A DNA stretch of 64,000 nt from Alcanivorax sp. REN37 (GCF_041102775.1 NZ_JBGCUO010000001.1:1550001-1614000); one strand, 5' to 3'; positions 7,328-17,152 are shown, numbered from the stretch's first letter. Program-made: numbers and translations. Notes: a model not told the origin generated them from the sequence alone.

Positions 7328-8488
7328 TCAGTCGTCGGCGCTCGCCACGCGATCGCGGCCTGCATGTTTGGCCGCGTAGAGAGCCTGGTCGGCGCGCTCG
7401 ATCAGTTGTTCGGCGCTGTCGTTCGGGCGCCAGGCGGCCACACCGGCAGAAAAGGTCACCGGCTGCGGTAAAATCGCTTGCACCGCCGGGTCGGCCAGCC
7501 GCTGTTGCAGTCGCGCCAGCACTTGGCGCGCGCCGCTGTCGCTCAGGTCCACTAGCAGTAAGGCAAATTCCTCGCCGCCGTAACGAGCCAGCAGGTCAGT
7601 ACGCCGCAGCAGGCTGCCGAGGATCTCCGCCACTTGCTCCAATACCCGGTCACCGGCCGGGTGGCCGTACTGGTCATTGATGCGCTTGAAATGGTCCAGA
7701 TCCAACATCGCCAGATGCAGTGGGCGCGGGTGGCGCTGGCAACGTGCCACTTCCTGGTGCAAGCGTTCCATGAAGTAGCGGCGGTTATAGATGCCGGTCA
7801 ACGGATCGCGGATTGCCATCTGCTCCAACGCTTCCAGTGCGTCGCGCAGCCGTTGGTTGGTGGCCTCCAAATGCTGTTGCTGGGCTGCCAAGCGCAATTG
7901 CTGCTGCCGTTCGCGGCGGCGAAACAGCCGCAGATGGGCACCTATATAGATGAACCAAGCCAGCCCGCCGATCAGCAGCGACAGTTGTGCCAGCGTCGGT
8001 AGCAGCGCCTTGTTGTCCGCCTGCCGCTGCCATTCCAACGCATCGAGCAGTCCGGCACAGCACAGGATCAATGCCGCCAGCAATATCAGTTGGCGCAGTC
8101 GCAGCGTGAATAAGCCGAACGTCATGATGATGAAGTAGCAGAACATCATCATGTCGCGCACTTCATTGGCGTAGTACATCAGCGCGGAAACCAGTGCTGT
8201 GGCCACGGCCAGGTGCGGAAAGGCAAGGGTGCTGGGATCACGCCCGGGACAGTAACGTGACTGTAGCGCTAGCAGCAGCGTGACCAGCAGGGCAGCACCG
8301 AACAGCAGCCAGTGTGGCGTGTCAGCCTGTAGCAAGCCGGTGCGGATGCCGAGCAGGGTGGCTGCCCACAGCAGCAGGTAGGAATAGAGCCCTAGTCGCA
8401 AACGCTGTAGCGGTTCCCGCTGCCGCAGCCTGTCTTCCGTGGTGGTATCCAGAATCGCCCCTCCCTGTGCCGGTGTACGCGAGCCCAT
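7328..8488 (-). CDS. Membrane-bound diguanylate cyclase (GGDEF)
   Basis: The enzyme would make c-di-GMP from two GTP. About six hydrophobic segments occupy the first 190 residues. A short coiled-coil linker ('RRRERQQQLRLAAQQQ') follows, and then the GGDEF domain with 'DPLTGIYNRRYF', 'LDLDHFKRINDQYGH' and the active-site GGEEF at about residues 304-308. An inhibitory I-site RRTD lies exactly five residues before GGEEF, so product feedback is likely. The start is unclear: the ATG at 8488 lacks a ribosome site, and a TTG at 8554 is no better. A strong GGGAGGGG sits just before in-frame ATT/CTG codons at 8455/8452, which would remove only residues 1-12. Confidence 0.9.
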   Translation of the reverse strand: MGSRTPAQGGAILDTTTEDRLRQREPLQRLRLGLYSYLLLWAATLLGIRTGLLQADTPHWLLFGAALLVTLLLALQSRYCPGRDPSTLAFPHLAVATALVSALMYYANEVRDMMMFCYFIIMTFGLFTLRLRQLILLAALILCCAGLLDALEWQRQADNKALLPTLAQLSLLIGGLAWFIYIGAHLRLFRRRERQQQLRLAAQQQHLEATNQRLRDALEALEQMAIRDPLTGIYNRRYFMERLHQEVARCQRHPRPLHLAMLDLDHFKRINDQYGHPAGDRVLEQVAEILGSLLRRTDLLARYGGEEFALLLVDLSDSGARQVLARLQQRLADPAVQAILPQPVTFSAGVAAWRPNDSAEQLIERADQALYAAKHAGRDRVASADD

Positions 8489-8676
8489 CTTGGGCAGCGG
8501 GCTGGTATAGCACAAATCGCCTCGCCGTCCACTGCTGCTGATTGGCCAGATCAATCATTGTCGACCGGGCAGTTGAGCGATCCTGACCTTTTGTCCAACC
8601 GGGTGGCGTGCCAGCATCCTGCATCGATCGAATGCCGGCGCCGGGCGGCGCCGGCCTGTGAAGGAGAAGCCCCACC

Positions 8677-9771
8677 ATGACTGATGCCTTGCTGGATCTG
8701 ACGCTGACCGAAGACCAGCGTATCAGCCGCGAAAGCATGCGCCGACTGGCCCGCGATGTACTGCGTCCGGCCGCCCGTGCCGCTGACGAAGCAGCGACGG
8801 TGCCTGACGCAGTGCTGCGCCATAGCGCCGAACTGGGACTCGCGCTGTTGCCGATGCCGGAGCTGTGCGGCGGTGCCGGCTTGCCGCGCTCGCCGATGTC
8901 CAACTTGCTCAATGCCGAAGACTTGGCGTATGGCGATATGTCGCTGGCGTTGGCGATGCTGGCACCGCAGGGCTTTGTGAATGCGCTGGTGGATTTCGGT
9001 AGTGCTGCCCAGCAAGAACAGTTTCTAGCGCCGCTGGCGCAGGAGCACTACGTGGCGGCCAGTATTGCGTTGATGGAACCGCGCGCCACCTTTGAGCCGT
9101 CCGAACTCACGACTCGCGCCGTGGTGCAGGGCGACCAGTACCGCCTGGACGGCGAAAAGCGATTGGTGATTATGGGACTGCAAGCAGATCAGCTGCTGGT
9201 GATCGCCGAATGTGACGGCGAACCGGCGGCGTTTGTGGTGCCCACCGATAGCGCCGGCCTGACCCGTGAAGCCGAGTCGTATATGGGACTGCGTGCGGTG
9301 GAAACCGCCACTGTGCGGTTGCAGGGGGTATTGGTGCCGGCCGATCACCGGTTGGTGGACTTCGACCTGCAACGCTTGGTGGATCTGTCGCGCATCGGCA
9401 TCTGCGCCTTGGCGGTAGGCTGCTGTCAGGCGGTGCTGGATACCTGCATTCCGTACGTTAAGGAGCGCAAGGCGTTCGGCGAGCCGATTGCTTGGCGCCA
9501 GTCGGTGGCGTTCATGGTGGCAGACATCGGCATCGAGCTGGAAGCGATGCGGGCATTGGTTTGGAATGCGGCCAGCCGCGCCGAGCAGGGCCTGCCGTTC
9601 CATCGTGAGGCGTATTTGGCGCGGGTGCTGTGCGCCGACAAGGCCATGAAGATCGGCACCGACGGCATTCAGCTGTTCGGCGGTGCGGGCTTCATCCGCG
9701 ATGTGCCGCTGGAAATGTGGTACCGCAATCTGCGCGCCATCGGCGTGCTCGAAGGGACGGCGCTGGTGTAA
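8677..9771 (+). CDS. Acyl-CoA dehydrogenase family protein, short C-terminus
   Basis: This 364-aa flavoprotein would introduce the alpha-beta double bond in acyl-CoA. It has the ACAD N-terminal helical domain, a middle beta-domain, and the C-terminal helices 'VKERKAFGEPIAWRQSVAFM' and 'FGGAGFIRDVPLEMWYR'. The FAD/substrate motif normally read as TEPxAGSD is changed to 'MEPRATFEPSE'. The protein stops at 'EGTALV', immediately after the catalytic-Glu EGT motif, so the usual 15-20-residue 'IQ...IAR' tail is absent. It ends ten bases before a second acyl-CoA dehydrogenase, and the two may form a hetero-oligomer. The ribosome site is GAAGGAG, somewhat far (10-11 bases) from the ATG. Confidence 0.88.
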   Translation: MTDALLDLTLTEDQRISRESMRRLARDVLRPAARAADEAATVPDAVLRHSAELGLALLPMPELCGGAGLPRSPMSNLLNAEDLAYGDMSLALAMLAPQGFVNALVDFGSAAQQEQFLAPLAQEHYVAASIALMEPRATFEPSELTTRAVVQGDQYRLDGEKRLVIMGLQADQLLVIAECDGEPAAFVVPTDSAGLTREAESYMGLRAVETATVRLQGVLVPADHRLVDFDLQRLVDLSRIGICALAVGCCQAVLDTCIPYVKERKAFGEPIAWRQSVAFMVADIGIELEAMRALVWNAASRAEQGLPFHREAYLARVLCADKAMKIGTDGIQLFGGAGFIRDVPLEMWYRNLRAIGVLEGTALV

Positions 9772-9781
9772 GGAGACCATC

Positions 9782-10987
9782 ATGATCAACTACGAACTGC
9801 CGACCAAACTGAAGAATCTGCAGCAGATGAGCCACCAGGTGGCGGTGTCGATGCTGCGTCCGATCAGCCGCAAGTATGACCGAATCGAGCACTGTCCAAC
9901 CCCGGAAGAACTGGTGCCGCTGGCGCAGATGCGCGCCCAGCTCAGCCGCAAGGGCGGCGCGCCGGGTGCGGGCGAGTCGGAGCCGGGTGCGGTGCGTAAC
10001 GGCGTCAACTTGGCCGCCGTGGTGGTGGGTGAGGAGCTGTGCTGGGGAGACGTTGGCCTGCTGCTGTCGATTCCCGGCCAAGGGCTGGGCAATGCCGCTA
10101 TCAGTGCAGTGGGCACGCCGGAACAAAAAGAGCGTTTCGGCAAGCTGTACTGCGCCATGGCGATCACGGAGCCGGAAGCCGGTTCTGATTCCGCTGCGGT
10201 GGCGACTACGGCGGTGCTGGACGGTGACGAGTGGGTGCTCAACGGCGAGAAGATTTTCTGCACCGGCGGCCAGCGCTGCGAGGCGGTGGTGGTGTGGGCG
10301 ACGCTGGATCGCAGCAAGGGTAAGGGCGCGATTAAGTCCTTCATTGTGCCCAAGGGCACCCCGGGTTTAACGCTGTTGCGGGTGGAGGACAAAATGGGGC
10401 TGCGGGTATCTGACACCGCTGCGCTGTCGTTCCAGAACTGCCGCATTCCCCGCGACCACTTGCTCGGCCAAGAAAGCGTGGGCGACACCGATGCTGCGCG
10501 CCGCAAGGCGTTCGGCGGGGTAATGCAGACCTTTGATAACACCCGGCCGGCGGTGGCGGCGATGGCGTTGGGGGTAGCCCGCGCCGCGCTGGAAATTACC
10601 CGCGAGTTGCTGGCAGCGGAAGGTGTGAAAGCTGACTACGCGCGCACGCTCAACAACAGCACCGCGATCGAGGCCGAGCTGTACCGCATGGAGGCTGATC
10701 TAGAAGCGGCCCGACTGATGACCTGGCAGGCCGCGTGGATGGCTGACAATAGCCAGCCGAACTCGATGCAAGCATCGATGTGCAAGGCCAAAGCCGGGCG
10801 CATGGGCACCGAGGTCACCCTCAAGTGCGTGGAACTGTGCGGAGCGCTTGGTTACAGCGAGCACACGCTGCTGGAAAAACTGGCGCGAGACTCGAAGATC
10901 ATCGATATCTTTGAAGGCACCCAGCAGATCCAGCAATTGATTGTGGCCCGCCACCTGCTTGGGCTGTCGTCCCGGGAACTGAAGTAA
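9782..10987 (+). CDS. Acyl-CoA dehydrogenase
   Basis: This is a 401-aa ACAD flavoprotein, complete in motifs. It has 'AITEPEAGSDSAAVATTA' for flavin and substrate contact, 'LNGEKIFCTGGQ', 'VEDKMGLRVSDTAALSFQNC', and the catalytic-Glu end motif 'IIDIFEGTQQIQQL' followed by 'IVARHLLG'. The ATG at 9782 has an AAGGAG site; the longer open frame to 9683 overlaps the previous gene and is not conserved-looking. The tight spacing after the first dehydrogenase indicates one operon. Substrate chain length or type (fatty, branched or steroid side chain) cannot be told from sequence. Confidence 0.92.
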   Translation: MINYELPTKLKNLQQMSHQVAVSMLRPISRKYDRIEHCPTPEELVPLAQMRAQLSRKGGAPGAGESEPGAVRNGVNLAAVVVGEELCWGDVGLLLSIPGQGLGNAAISAVGTPEQKERFGKLYCAMAITEPEAGSDSAAVATTAVLDGDEWVLNGEKIFCTGGQRCEAVVVWATLDRSKGKGAIKSFIVPKGTPGLTLLRVEDKMGLRVSDTAALSFQNCRIPRDHLLGQESVGDTDAARRKAFGGVMQTFDNTRPAVAAMALGVARAALEITRELLAAEGVKADYARTLNNSTAIEAELYRMEADLEAARLMTWQAAWMADNSQPNSMQASMCKAKAGRMGTEVTLKCVELCGALGYSEHTLLEKLARDSKIIDIFEGTQQIQQLIVARHLLGLSSRELK

Positions 10988-11090
10988 TCCATTGGCACCG
11001 GCGGCGCCTGCCGCAGGGCGCCATCCCCCTTTTCTGATGCCGCCGTGCTCGGCATCATGGCGTCTTCAGTCCAGTCCGGAGACGCACAGC

Positions 11091-11891
11091 ATGGCCACCC
11101 ATTCCTTTAAAGATCAGCGGGTCTGGATCACCGGCGCCTCTAGCGGCATCGGTGAAGCGTTGGCGCAGGCATTTGCGATCCAAGGCGCGCGGGTGCTGCT
11201 GTCGGCACGTCGTGAAAGTGAACTGGAGCGGGTGCGTCAATCCTTACCACATCCCGAGCGTCATGCCGTGGTGCCGTTGGATCTCACTGACCCGGACCAG
11301 ATCACCGCAGCGGCGGAGCGGGTTCAGCGCGAATTCGGTGGCGTCGACATCCTCGTTAATAACGGTGGCATCAGCCAGCGTTCGCGCGTAGCGGATACCG
11401 AACTGGCGGTGGACCGCCGGGTGATGGAGCTGAACTATTTCGGCGCCATCGCCATGGCGAAAGCAGTACTGCCGCAGATGCTGGCCCAAGGTGGCGGCCG
11501 TATGGTGGTGATTTCCAGTTTGGTCGGTGAGTTGCCGACGCCGATGCGTTCCGCCTATTGCGCCAGCAAGCATGCGCTGCACGGTTGGTTCGACGCCTTG
11601 CGCGCCGAGGAGCACGACCAAGGATTGCGGGTGACCATGGTGATGCCCGGTTTCGTGCGCACCAATGTGTCGATCAATGCCATCACCGCCGACGGCGGCA
11701 AGCACGGCATCATGGACCCGCACCAAGACGCGGCGATGGCGCCGGAGGTCTGCGCCGCGCGCATCATCCGTGCCGTGCAGCAGGACCGCGAGCAGGTTAT
11801 CATCGGCGGCCGTGAAGTAGTCGGCATCTACCTCAAGCGCTGGTTCCCGGCGCTGTACCGCAAGGTGATTCGACGCATCAAGACCACCTGA
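11091..11891 (+). CDS. Short-chain dehydrogenase/reductase (DHRS7/AcrA-like SDR)
   Basis: The 266-aa classical SDR has the TGASSGIG cofactor motif at residues 14-21, 'DILVNNGG' at about 86-93, catalytic Ser142/Ser143, and YCASK with Tyr156 and Lys160. The C-terminus ('LKRWFPALYRKVIRRIKTT') is basic and amphipathic, as in membrane-associated SDRs of the fatty-aldehyde/DHRS7 type. The ATG at 11091 has a GGAG site. It lies 103 bases after the acyl-CoA dehydrogenase pair on the same strand, which fits lipid metabolism. The actual substrate is unknown. Confidence 0.88.
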   Translation: MATHSFKDQRVWITGASSGIGEALAQAFAIQGARVLLSARRESELERVRQSLPHPERHAVVPLDLTDPDQITAAAERVQREFGGVDILVNNGGISQRSRVADTELAVDRRVMELNYFGAIAMAKAVLPQMLAQGGGRMVVISSLVGELPTPMRSAYCASKHALHGWFDALRAEEHDQGLRVTMVMPGFVRTNVSINAITADGGKHGIMDPHQDAAMAPEVCAARIIRAVQQDREQVIIGGREVVGIYLKRWFPALYRKVIRRIKTT

Positions 11892-11915
11892 CACCCAGCA
11901 CTGCGGAATTCATCC

Positions 11916-12785
11916 ATGACGCTCGCCACCGACGACGCTTTGTCGCCCAAGGACCGTATCCGTTACAACAAGCTGCAGAAACGCCTGCGGCGGGAAACCG
12001 GCCGGGCCATCGCCGATTTCAACATGATCCAAGATGGCGACAAGGTGATGGTGTGCCTGTCCGGCGGCAAAGATTCCTACACCATGTTGGAAATCTTGCG
12101 CAATTTGCAGATGTCGGCGCCGATCCGCTTCGAACTGGTGGCTGTGAATCTGGACCAGAAGCAGCCGGGCTTCCCCGAGCACATTCTGCCGGAGTATCTG
12201 GAGCGCGAAGGAGTGGCGTACCACATCCTCGAAAAAGACACCTACTCGATCGTGCGCGAGAAAACGCCGGAGGGGAAAACCACCTGTGCGCTGTGTTCCC
12301 GCTTGCGGCGCGGCAGCCTGTACGGCTTTGCCGAGGAAATCGGCGCTAACAAGATTGCCCTCGGTCACCACCGCGACGACATCATCGAGACGCTGTTCCT
12401 GAACATGTTCTACGGCGGCAAGATGAAAGCCATGCCACCGAAGCTGCGCAGTGATGACGGCCGCAACATGGTGATCCGGCCGCTGGCCTATTGCCGTGAG
12501 AAAGACATCGCCAAGTTCTCCGAACTCAGCAACTTCCCGATCATTCCCTGCAACTTGTGCGGTTCGCAGGACAATCTGCAGCGCCAGGCGATTAAGGCGA
12601 TGCTGCAGCAATGGGATCGAGAGTTTCCGGGGCGTATCGAAAACATCTTCGCGGCGCTGCAGAATGTGGCGCCAAGCCAGCTGGCCGACACCAAGCTGTT
12701 CGATTTCGCCGAACTGGAACAGGGCTTCAAGCGCGAAGGCAGCCGGGCTGAACACCGGCTGGAGCTGGTCAATCTGTTCCACTGA
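11916..12785 (+). CDS. ttcA: tRNA 2-thiocytidine(32) synthetase TtcA
   Basis: TtcA thiolates cytidine 32 of certain tRNAs using ATP and a [4Fe-4S] cluster. The 289-aa protein has the PP-loop SGGKDS at about residues 49-54, the [10 protein letters not shown] cysteine pair near residue 127, the third cluster Cys in 'CNLCGSQDN' near 213-221, and the '[20 protein letters not shown]' block. All three expected cluster cysteines are present. There is no strong ribosome site before the ATG. It lies 24 bases after the SDR gene and may be co-transcribed with it. Confidence 0.95.
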   Translation: MTLATDDALSPKDRIRYNKLQKRLRRETGRAIADFNMIQDGDKVMVCLSGGKDSYTMLEILRNLQMSAPIRFELVAVNLDQKQPGFPEHILPEYLEREGVAYHILEKDTYSIVREKTPEGKTTCALCSRLRRGSLYGFAEEIGANKIALGHHRDDIIETLFLNMFYGGKMKAMPPKLRSDDGRNMVIRPLAYCREKDIAKFSELSNFPIIPCNLCGSQDNLQRQAIKAMLQQWDREFPGRIENIFAALQNVAPSQLADTKLFDFAELEQGFKREGSRAEHRLELVNLFH

Positions 12786-12919
12786 CCGGTAAGTCCTGCC
12801 GTTGAGGGAGGACACCCATGAAAAGAGGCGGATTTTCAGCTAGAATCCGGCCCGCTAATCGTGCCCGGCCCACGCCCGGGCGTTCCGCTGTTACGTTAAG
12901 TCCAAAAGGTAGCCGAATT

Positions 12920-15091
12920 ATGTCCGAGCGCATCACGAAAGGCTCACTGGAGATCGCCCGTGTTCTCCACGATCTGGTAGTCGATGAGATCATCCCTGGC
13001 ACCGGCGTGGATCCGGAACATTTCTGGTCCCAGCTGGAAGGCATCCTCACTGACCTGGCGCCGAAGAACCAGGCGCTGCTGGCCAAGCGCGATGCGCTGC
13101 AGGTCAAGATCGATGCGTGGCACCAAGCGCGCAAGGGCCAGCCGATCAACATGGACGAGTACAAAGCGTTCCTGACCGAGATCGGCTACCTGCTGCCGGA
13201 AGCGGCGGACTTCAGCGCCACCACCGAGAACGTGGACCCGGAAATCGCCACCATCGCCGGCCCGCAGCTGGTGGTACCGGTGATGAACGCCCGTTACTCG
13301 CTCAACGCTGCCAACGCGCGCTGGGGCAGCCTGTACGACGCGCTCTACGGCAGCGACGTGATTTCCGATGAAGGCGGTGCCGAGCGCGGTGGCGCTTACA
13401 ACCCCAAGCGTGGCGCCAAAGTGATTGCCTACGGTCGCGACCTGCTGGATACCGCGTTGCCGCTGGCTCAGGGCTCCCATCACGACGCCACCCGTTACCA
13501 AATCAAGGACGGTGCGCTGCTGGCGACCGTCGGCGGCGAAGACGTGGCACTGAAGGATCCGTCCCAGTACGTGGGCTTCCTCGGCGACGCCAATGCCCCG
13601 ACCGGCATCCTGGTGCGCAACAACAACCTGCACATCGAAATCCAAATCGACGCTAACCACCCGATCGGCGCGGAGGACAAGGCGCAAGTTAAAGACTTGC
13701 TGCTGGAGTCTGCCATTACCGCGATTCAGGACTGCGAAGACTCGGTTGCCGCAGTGGACGCAGAAGACAAGGTGCTGGCGTACAAAAACTGGCTCGGCCT
13801 GATGAAGGGCGATCTGCAGGAAAGCTTCGCCAAGGGCGGCCGCACGCTGACCCGCGAGCTGAACAGCGACCGCGTCTACAACGCCAAAGACGGCGGCGAG
13901 CTGGTGCTGAAAGGCCGCTCACTGCTGCTGGTGCGCAACGTTGGCCACCTGATGACCAACGACGCCATCCTGTTCAATGGCGCCGAAGTGCCGGAAGGCA
14001 TCCTCGACGGCATGGTGACCGTGCTGGCGGCGATGCACGACCTGAAGAAACAAGACGGCGTGCGCAACTCGGTGGAAGGCTCGGTCTACATCGTGAAGCC
14101 GAAGATGCACGGTCCGGAAGAAGTGGAATTCGCCATCGAGCTGTTCGAGCGGGTGGAGCAGGCACTGGGCCTGCCGAAGAACACCCTCAAAATCGGCATC
14201 ATGGACGAAGAGCGCCGTACCACGGTGAACCTGAAAGCCTGTATCGCTGCTGCCAAGGAGCGCGTGATCTTCATCAATACCGGTTTCCTCGACCGCACCG
14301 GTGACGAGATCCATACCTCCATGGAAGCTGGCGCCGTAGTGCGCAAAAACGACATCAAGGCAGAGCCATGGATCGGTGCCTATGAGGCCTGGAACGTGGA
14401 CAACGGTCTGCGTGGCGGCCTGAAAGGCCGTGCCCAGATCGGCAAGGGCATGTGGGCCATGCCGGACGAAATGAAAGCGATGATGGAAGCCAAAATCGGT
14501 CACCCGAAAGCTGGCGCCAATACCGCTTGGGTACCGTCCCCGACTGCGGCCACTCTGCACGTGATGCATTACCACCAAGTTAATGTGGCATCTATCCAAG
14601 ACCAGCTGATGAGCCGCCCGATGGCGGATCTGGATGCGATCCTCACCATTCCGCTGGCCAAGCAGGTCAACTGGAGCGCTGAGGAGATCAAGCAGGAACT
14701 GGACAACAACTGCCAGGGCATCCTCGGCTACGTTGTACGCTGGATCGACCAAGGCGTGGGCTGCTCCAAAGTGCCGGATATCAATGGTGTCGGCCTGATG
14801 GAAGACCGCGCCACTCTGCGCATTTCCAGCCAGCACATTGCCAACTGGCTGCACCATGGTGTGTGCACTGAAGAGCAGGTGATGGATTCCATGCGCCGCA
14901 TGGCGGAAGTGGTGGACCAGCAGAACGCAGGTGACCCGCTGTACCGCAATCTGGCACCGAACTTCGACGACAACGTGGCCTTCCAGGCTGCCTGCGAGTT
15001 GGTGTTCCAAGGCCGCGCGCAGCCGAACGGCTACACCGAGCCGGTATTGCACCGTCGCCGCCGTGAGGCGAAAGCCAAATACGGCGCGTAA
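12920..15091 (+). CDS. glcB: Malate synthase G
   Basis: The enzyme condenses glyoxylate with acetyl-CoA to malate, completing the glyoxylate shunt or glycolate use. At 723 aa it equals the E. coli GlcB length, and the N-terminus from the ATG at 12920 aligns with it; a longer frame upstream does not. Recognisable blocks are '[13 protein letters not shown]', '[14 protein letters not shown]', '[19 protein letters not shown]', '[15 protein letters not shown]', and the C-terminal '[11 protein letters not shown]' with the conserved Cys. No glycolate-oxidase genes are adjacent, so the likely use is growth on acetate or fatty acids. It is followed by a strong terminator. Confidence 0.97.
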   Translation: MSERITKGSLEIARVLHDLVVDEIIPGTGVDPEHFWSQLEGILTDLAPKNQALLAKRDALQVKIDAWHQARKGQPINMDEYKAFLTEIGYLLPEAADFSATTENVDPEIATIAGPQLVVPVMNARYSLNAANARWGSLYDALYGSDVISDEGGAERGGAYNPKRGAKVIAYGRDLLDTALPLAQGSHHDATRYQIKDGALLATVGGEDVALKDPSQYVGFLGDANAPTGILVRNNNLHIEIQIDANHPIGAEDKAQVKDLLLESAITAIQDCEDSVAAVDAEDKVLAYKNWLGLMKGDLQESFAKGGRTLTRELNSDRVYNAKDGGELVLKGRSLLLVRNVGHLMTNDAILFNGAEVPEGILDGMVTVLAAMHDLKKQDGVRNSVEGSVYIVKPKMHGPEEVEFAIELFERVEQALGLPKNTLKIGIMDEERRTTVNLKACIAAAKERVIFINTGFLDRTGDEIHTSMEAGAVVRKNDIKAEPWIGAYEAWNVDNGLRGGLKGRAQIGKGMWAMPDEMKAMMEAKIGHPKAGANTAWVPSPTAATLHVMHYHQVNVASIQDQLMSRPMADLDAILTIPLAKQVNWSAEEIKQELDNNCQGILGYVVRWIDQGVGCSKVPDINGVGLMEDRATLRISSQHIANWLHHGVCTEEQVMDSMRRMAEVVDQQNAGDPLYRNLAPNFDDNVAFQAACELVFQGRAQPNGYTEPVLHRRRREAKAKYGA

Positions 15092-15110
15092 GGCGCAGTA
15101 GCAACACTAA

Positions 15111-15137
15111 AAAGCCCCGCCTAGCGGGGCTTTTTTT
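15111..15137 (+). terminator. Rho-independent terminator of glcB
   Basis: A perfect 10-bp stem AAAGCCCCGC/GCGGGGCTTT with a CTA loop is followed by a seven-T run, 20 bases after the glcB stop. Confidence 0.95.
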
Positions 15138-15249
15138 ATGTCTGGAGTCGCCAATAGCACCAGCGGTCTAGGTGTTTCAAGGAAACAATTTTACACTTCG
15201 CGCCCGCCGGACCGGTTCTGGTCTGGCACCAGGACAATAGAGAGACGCC

Positions 15250-16386
15250 ATGGGTTGGGTGCGTTGGGGCCTGGGGCTGCTGCTGTGCAGCCTGAGCGTA
15301 GAGGTGGCGGCGGTGGCCGATGCGCGTGCACTGGGGCGCGGTGGTGCCGGGTTGGTATCGGGCGATCGGGCTTACTTGGCCGGTAACCCGGCTCTGCTGG
15401 CCACCACCCGCGAGGGTGTGGCCGAACTGCTGATTGGCGGTGGCGTGGCGGTCTACGACGGTGACCGGGTGCTCGATGGCATCGACAGCCTGCAGCGAGA
15501 CTTGGATCAGTTGACCGCGTGGCAGGCCCTCGACCCGGCGTTGCCGGGCCGCATTGATGCACAGCTACGCCAGCTTTCACGGCAGCCGGTGCAAGGCGAG
15601 TTGGGGGCGGTCACGGCGGCGGTGATTTCCCGGTTGCCGTTGGCATTGGTGGTGCGAAACGACACCCGATTGGCGGCCCGGCTGCACTATGACGATCGCG
15701 ACGCGGCATTGCTGGCGGCGCCGCTGCCCGGCATCGAGCAAGAGGATATGCACAGCCGCATGCGCGGCAGCGGAGTAGCGATCAGCGAAGTGGCGCTAAT
15801 GGGTGCGCTGAGCACCGAGCATGACGTACTCGGCACTTTCCACTGGGGCGCCACGTTAGCGCTGCAGGATGTGCGGCTGCTGCATTATGACGCCCGCATC
15901 GCTGAGTTCGATGAATACGATATTGCCGATTCACGTCACCGCGAGGATCGGCAGGGCGCCAACCTGGATTTCGGTGTATTGAAGCCGCTCGGCGGTTATG
16001 CGCTGGCACTACGGGGGCGCAACTTGGTGCCGGTCAGTTACCGCGGGCCGGAGCAGAGCCGCTACCGCATGCGTCCAGAACTGGCGCTCGGCGCCGGCGC
16101 CCGCTGGGGCGTGTTGCAAGCTGAGTTGGACGTGGAGCTGCTGCCGCGGCCGGGTTATGGCGAGGTGGTCGGTACCCAGTATGCCCAGGCTGGATTGGAG
16201 CTGGGCGTGCGTTGGTTGGGCCAGCTGCGTGTGGGCTATCGCCACGATCTGCAGCAGCAGGTGGTCGGCGCCTGGACCGCTGGCGTCGGACTGACGCCAT
16301 TTGGGGTGTTGAATTTGGACGTGGCAGCCCTGATTGGTCGCGGCGACAGCCGTGGGCTGGCGTTGCAGTTCGGTGGCCGGTTCTGA
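15250..16386 (+). CDS. TraF-like outer-membrane beta-barrel protein
   Basis: The 378-aa exported protein has a signal peptide of about 22 residues ('GLGLLLCSLSVEVAAVA'). It then shows the 'ARALGRGGAGLVSGDRAYLAGNPAL' start typical of the plasmid-transfer 'TraF-like' barrel family and of FadL relatives. The rest alternates short hydrophobic strands, and the chain ends in 'LQFGGRF', a C-terminal Phe expected for outer-membrane insertion. The name does not imply conjugation, since chromosomal copies are common and uncharacterised. It converges with the secretin-like gene, leaving only 13 bases between them. Confidence 0.75.
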   Translation: MGWVRWGLGLLLCSLSVEVAAVADARALGRGGAGLVSGDRAYLAGNPALLATTREGVAELLIGGGVAVYDGDRVLDGIDSLQRDLDQLTAWQALDPALPGRIDAQLRQLSRQPVQGELGAVTAAVISRLPLALVVRNDTRLAARLHYDDRDAALLAAPLPGIEQEDMHSRMRGSGVAISEVALMGALSTEHDVLGTFHWGATLALQDVRLLHYDARIAEFDEYDIADSRHREDRQGANLDFGVLKPLGGYALALRGRNLVPVSYRGPEQSRYRMRPELALGAGARWGVLQAELDVELLPRPGYGEVVGTQYAQAGLELGVRWLGQLRVGYRHDLQQQVVGAWTAGVGLTPFGVLNLDVAALIGRGDSRGLALQFGGRF

Positions 16387-16399
16387 GCCGAGTCCAGCA

Positions 16400-17116
16400 T
16401 CAGGGGTCGATCAGTTCTACCTTCACTTCCAAGGGCAGCGATACTTGCGAGCGGCTGGTCTGTACCCCGTCGGTGCCCAGCTGGCGGCTGCGTTGCTGGA
16501 TCTGCAGATGGCCGACTTCGCGCCAGCGCCCTGGTGACAGCGATAGGGTAGTGCGCAGCGTTTGGGTCGCTGCCTGGCCGCTGTCCGCGTGCCACTGTAC
16601 CTCTCGCTGCCCCAGTTGCAGCCGCACGCCGCCATCGCGATCCACTTGCGGCAATACTTCCAGGCCGCCTTCCAGCTCTGCCAAATAAGTTTCACCATAC
16701 AAACCGGTGAGCCGTACCAGCGTGCCCTGATCAATGTGGGCACTGTGGCCCTCTAGCGCGATCAGAGTGATCTGTTGTTGATCCTGCCCCGACTGTTGCC
16801 GCGCAGCGATGCCGTGGCGGTCTAGGCTTTGGCTCTGTTCTCGTTGGCTGCCGCTGCGGCGCAGACTGATACGCAGCGAGCGCGGTGGTCGGTCCAGTTC
16901 TTGAATCAGCGGTAGCAACTCAGCGTAATGTTCGGCGGTGGTGCGCAGGATTAGCCGATCCTGGTAAGGAATCAGCACTGCCTCCACCGGCAGTAGCGGT
17001 CGCAGTGCGGTGGCCAGACCGCTGGCATTGAGGCTGTGCAAAATATAGGTCTGCTCTGACGCCATCGCGGCGGGCAGACTCCACAACAGCAGGCAGAGCA
17101 GGGCGAGTCGGCGCAT
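16400..17116 (-). CDS. Short secretin-like periplasmic protein
   Basis: The 238-aa product has a signal peptide ('LALLCLLLWSLPAAMA'). It then has a secretin N-domain-like repeat at about 20-85 ('LHSLNASGLATALRPLLP...LILRTTAEHYAELLPLIQELD'). A beta-rich second half follows, with the secretin-type pattern 'GGLEVLPQVDRDGGVRLQL' and a 'GRWREVGHLQIQQ' segment. It is far too short for a full pore-forming secretin (usually 400-700 aa). I infer a stand-alone secretin-fold protein of unknown role. The start is uncertain: the ATG at 17116 starts a clean signal peptide but lacks a ribosome site, and an ATG at 17152 would add 12 residues. Confidence 0.65.
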   Translation of the reverse strand: MRRLALLCLLLWSLPAAMASEQTYILHSLNASGLATALRPLLPVEAVLIPYQDRLILRTTAEHYAELLPLIQELDRPPRSLRISLRRSGSQREQSQSLDRHGIAARQQSGQDQQQITLIALEGHSAHIDQGTLVRLTGLYGETYLAELEGGLEVLPQVDRDGGVRLQLGQREVQWHADSGQAATQTLRTTLSLSPGRWREVGHLQIQQRSRQLGTDGVQTSRSQVSLPLEVKVELIDP

Positions 17117-17124
17117 GGCATCAC

Positions 17125-17152
17125 TTGGCTGGTGAGGGGATTGGGCTATCAT
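17125..17152 (+). promoter_or_regulatory. Candidate promoter of the TrmB-like gene
   Basis: TTGGCT and TATCAT are separated by 16 bases in the 66-base gap between two divergent genes. The predicted transcript start is about 25 bases before the ATG at 17183. Confidence 0.45.

Noticed and set aside
13919-15052. A 377-codon frame antisense to glcB
   Set aside because: It is a shadow of the malate synthase coding strand with no domain of its own.
15250-16386. Conjugation function for the TraF-like protein
   Set aside because: No other transfer gene is near; the family name comes from plasmid relatives, and chromosomal members are common.
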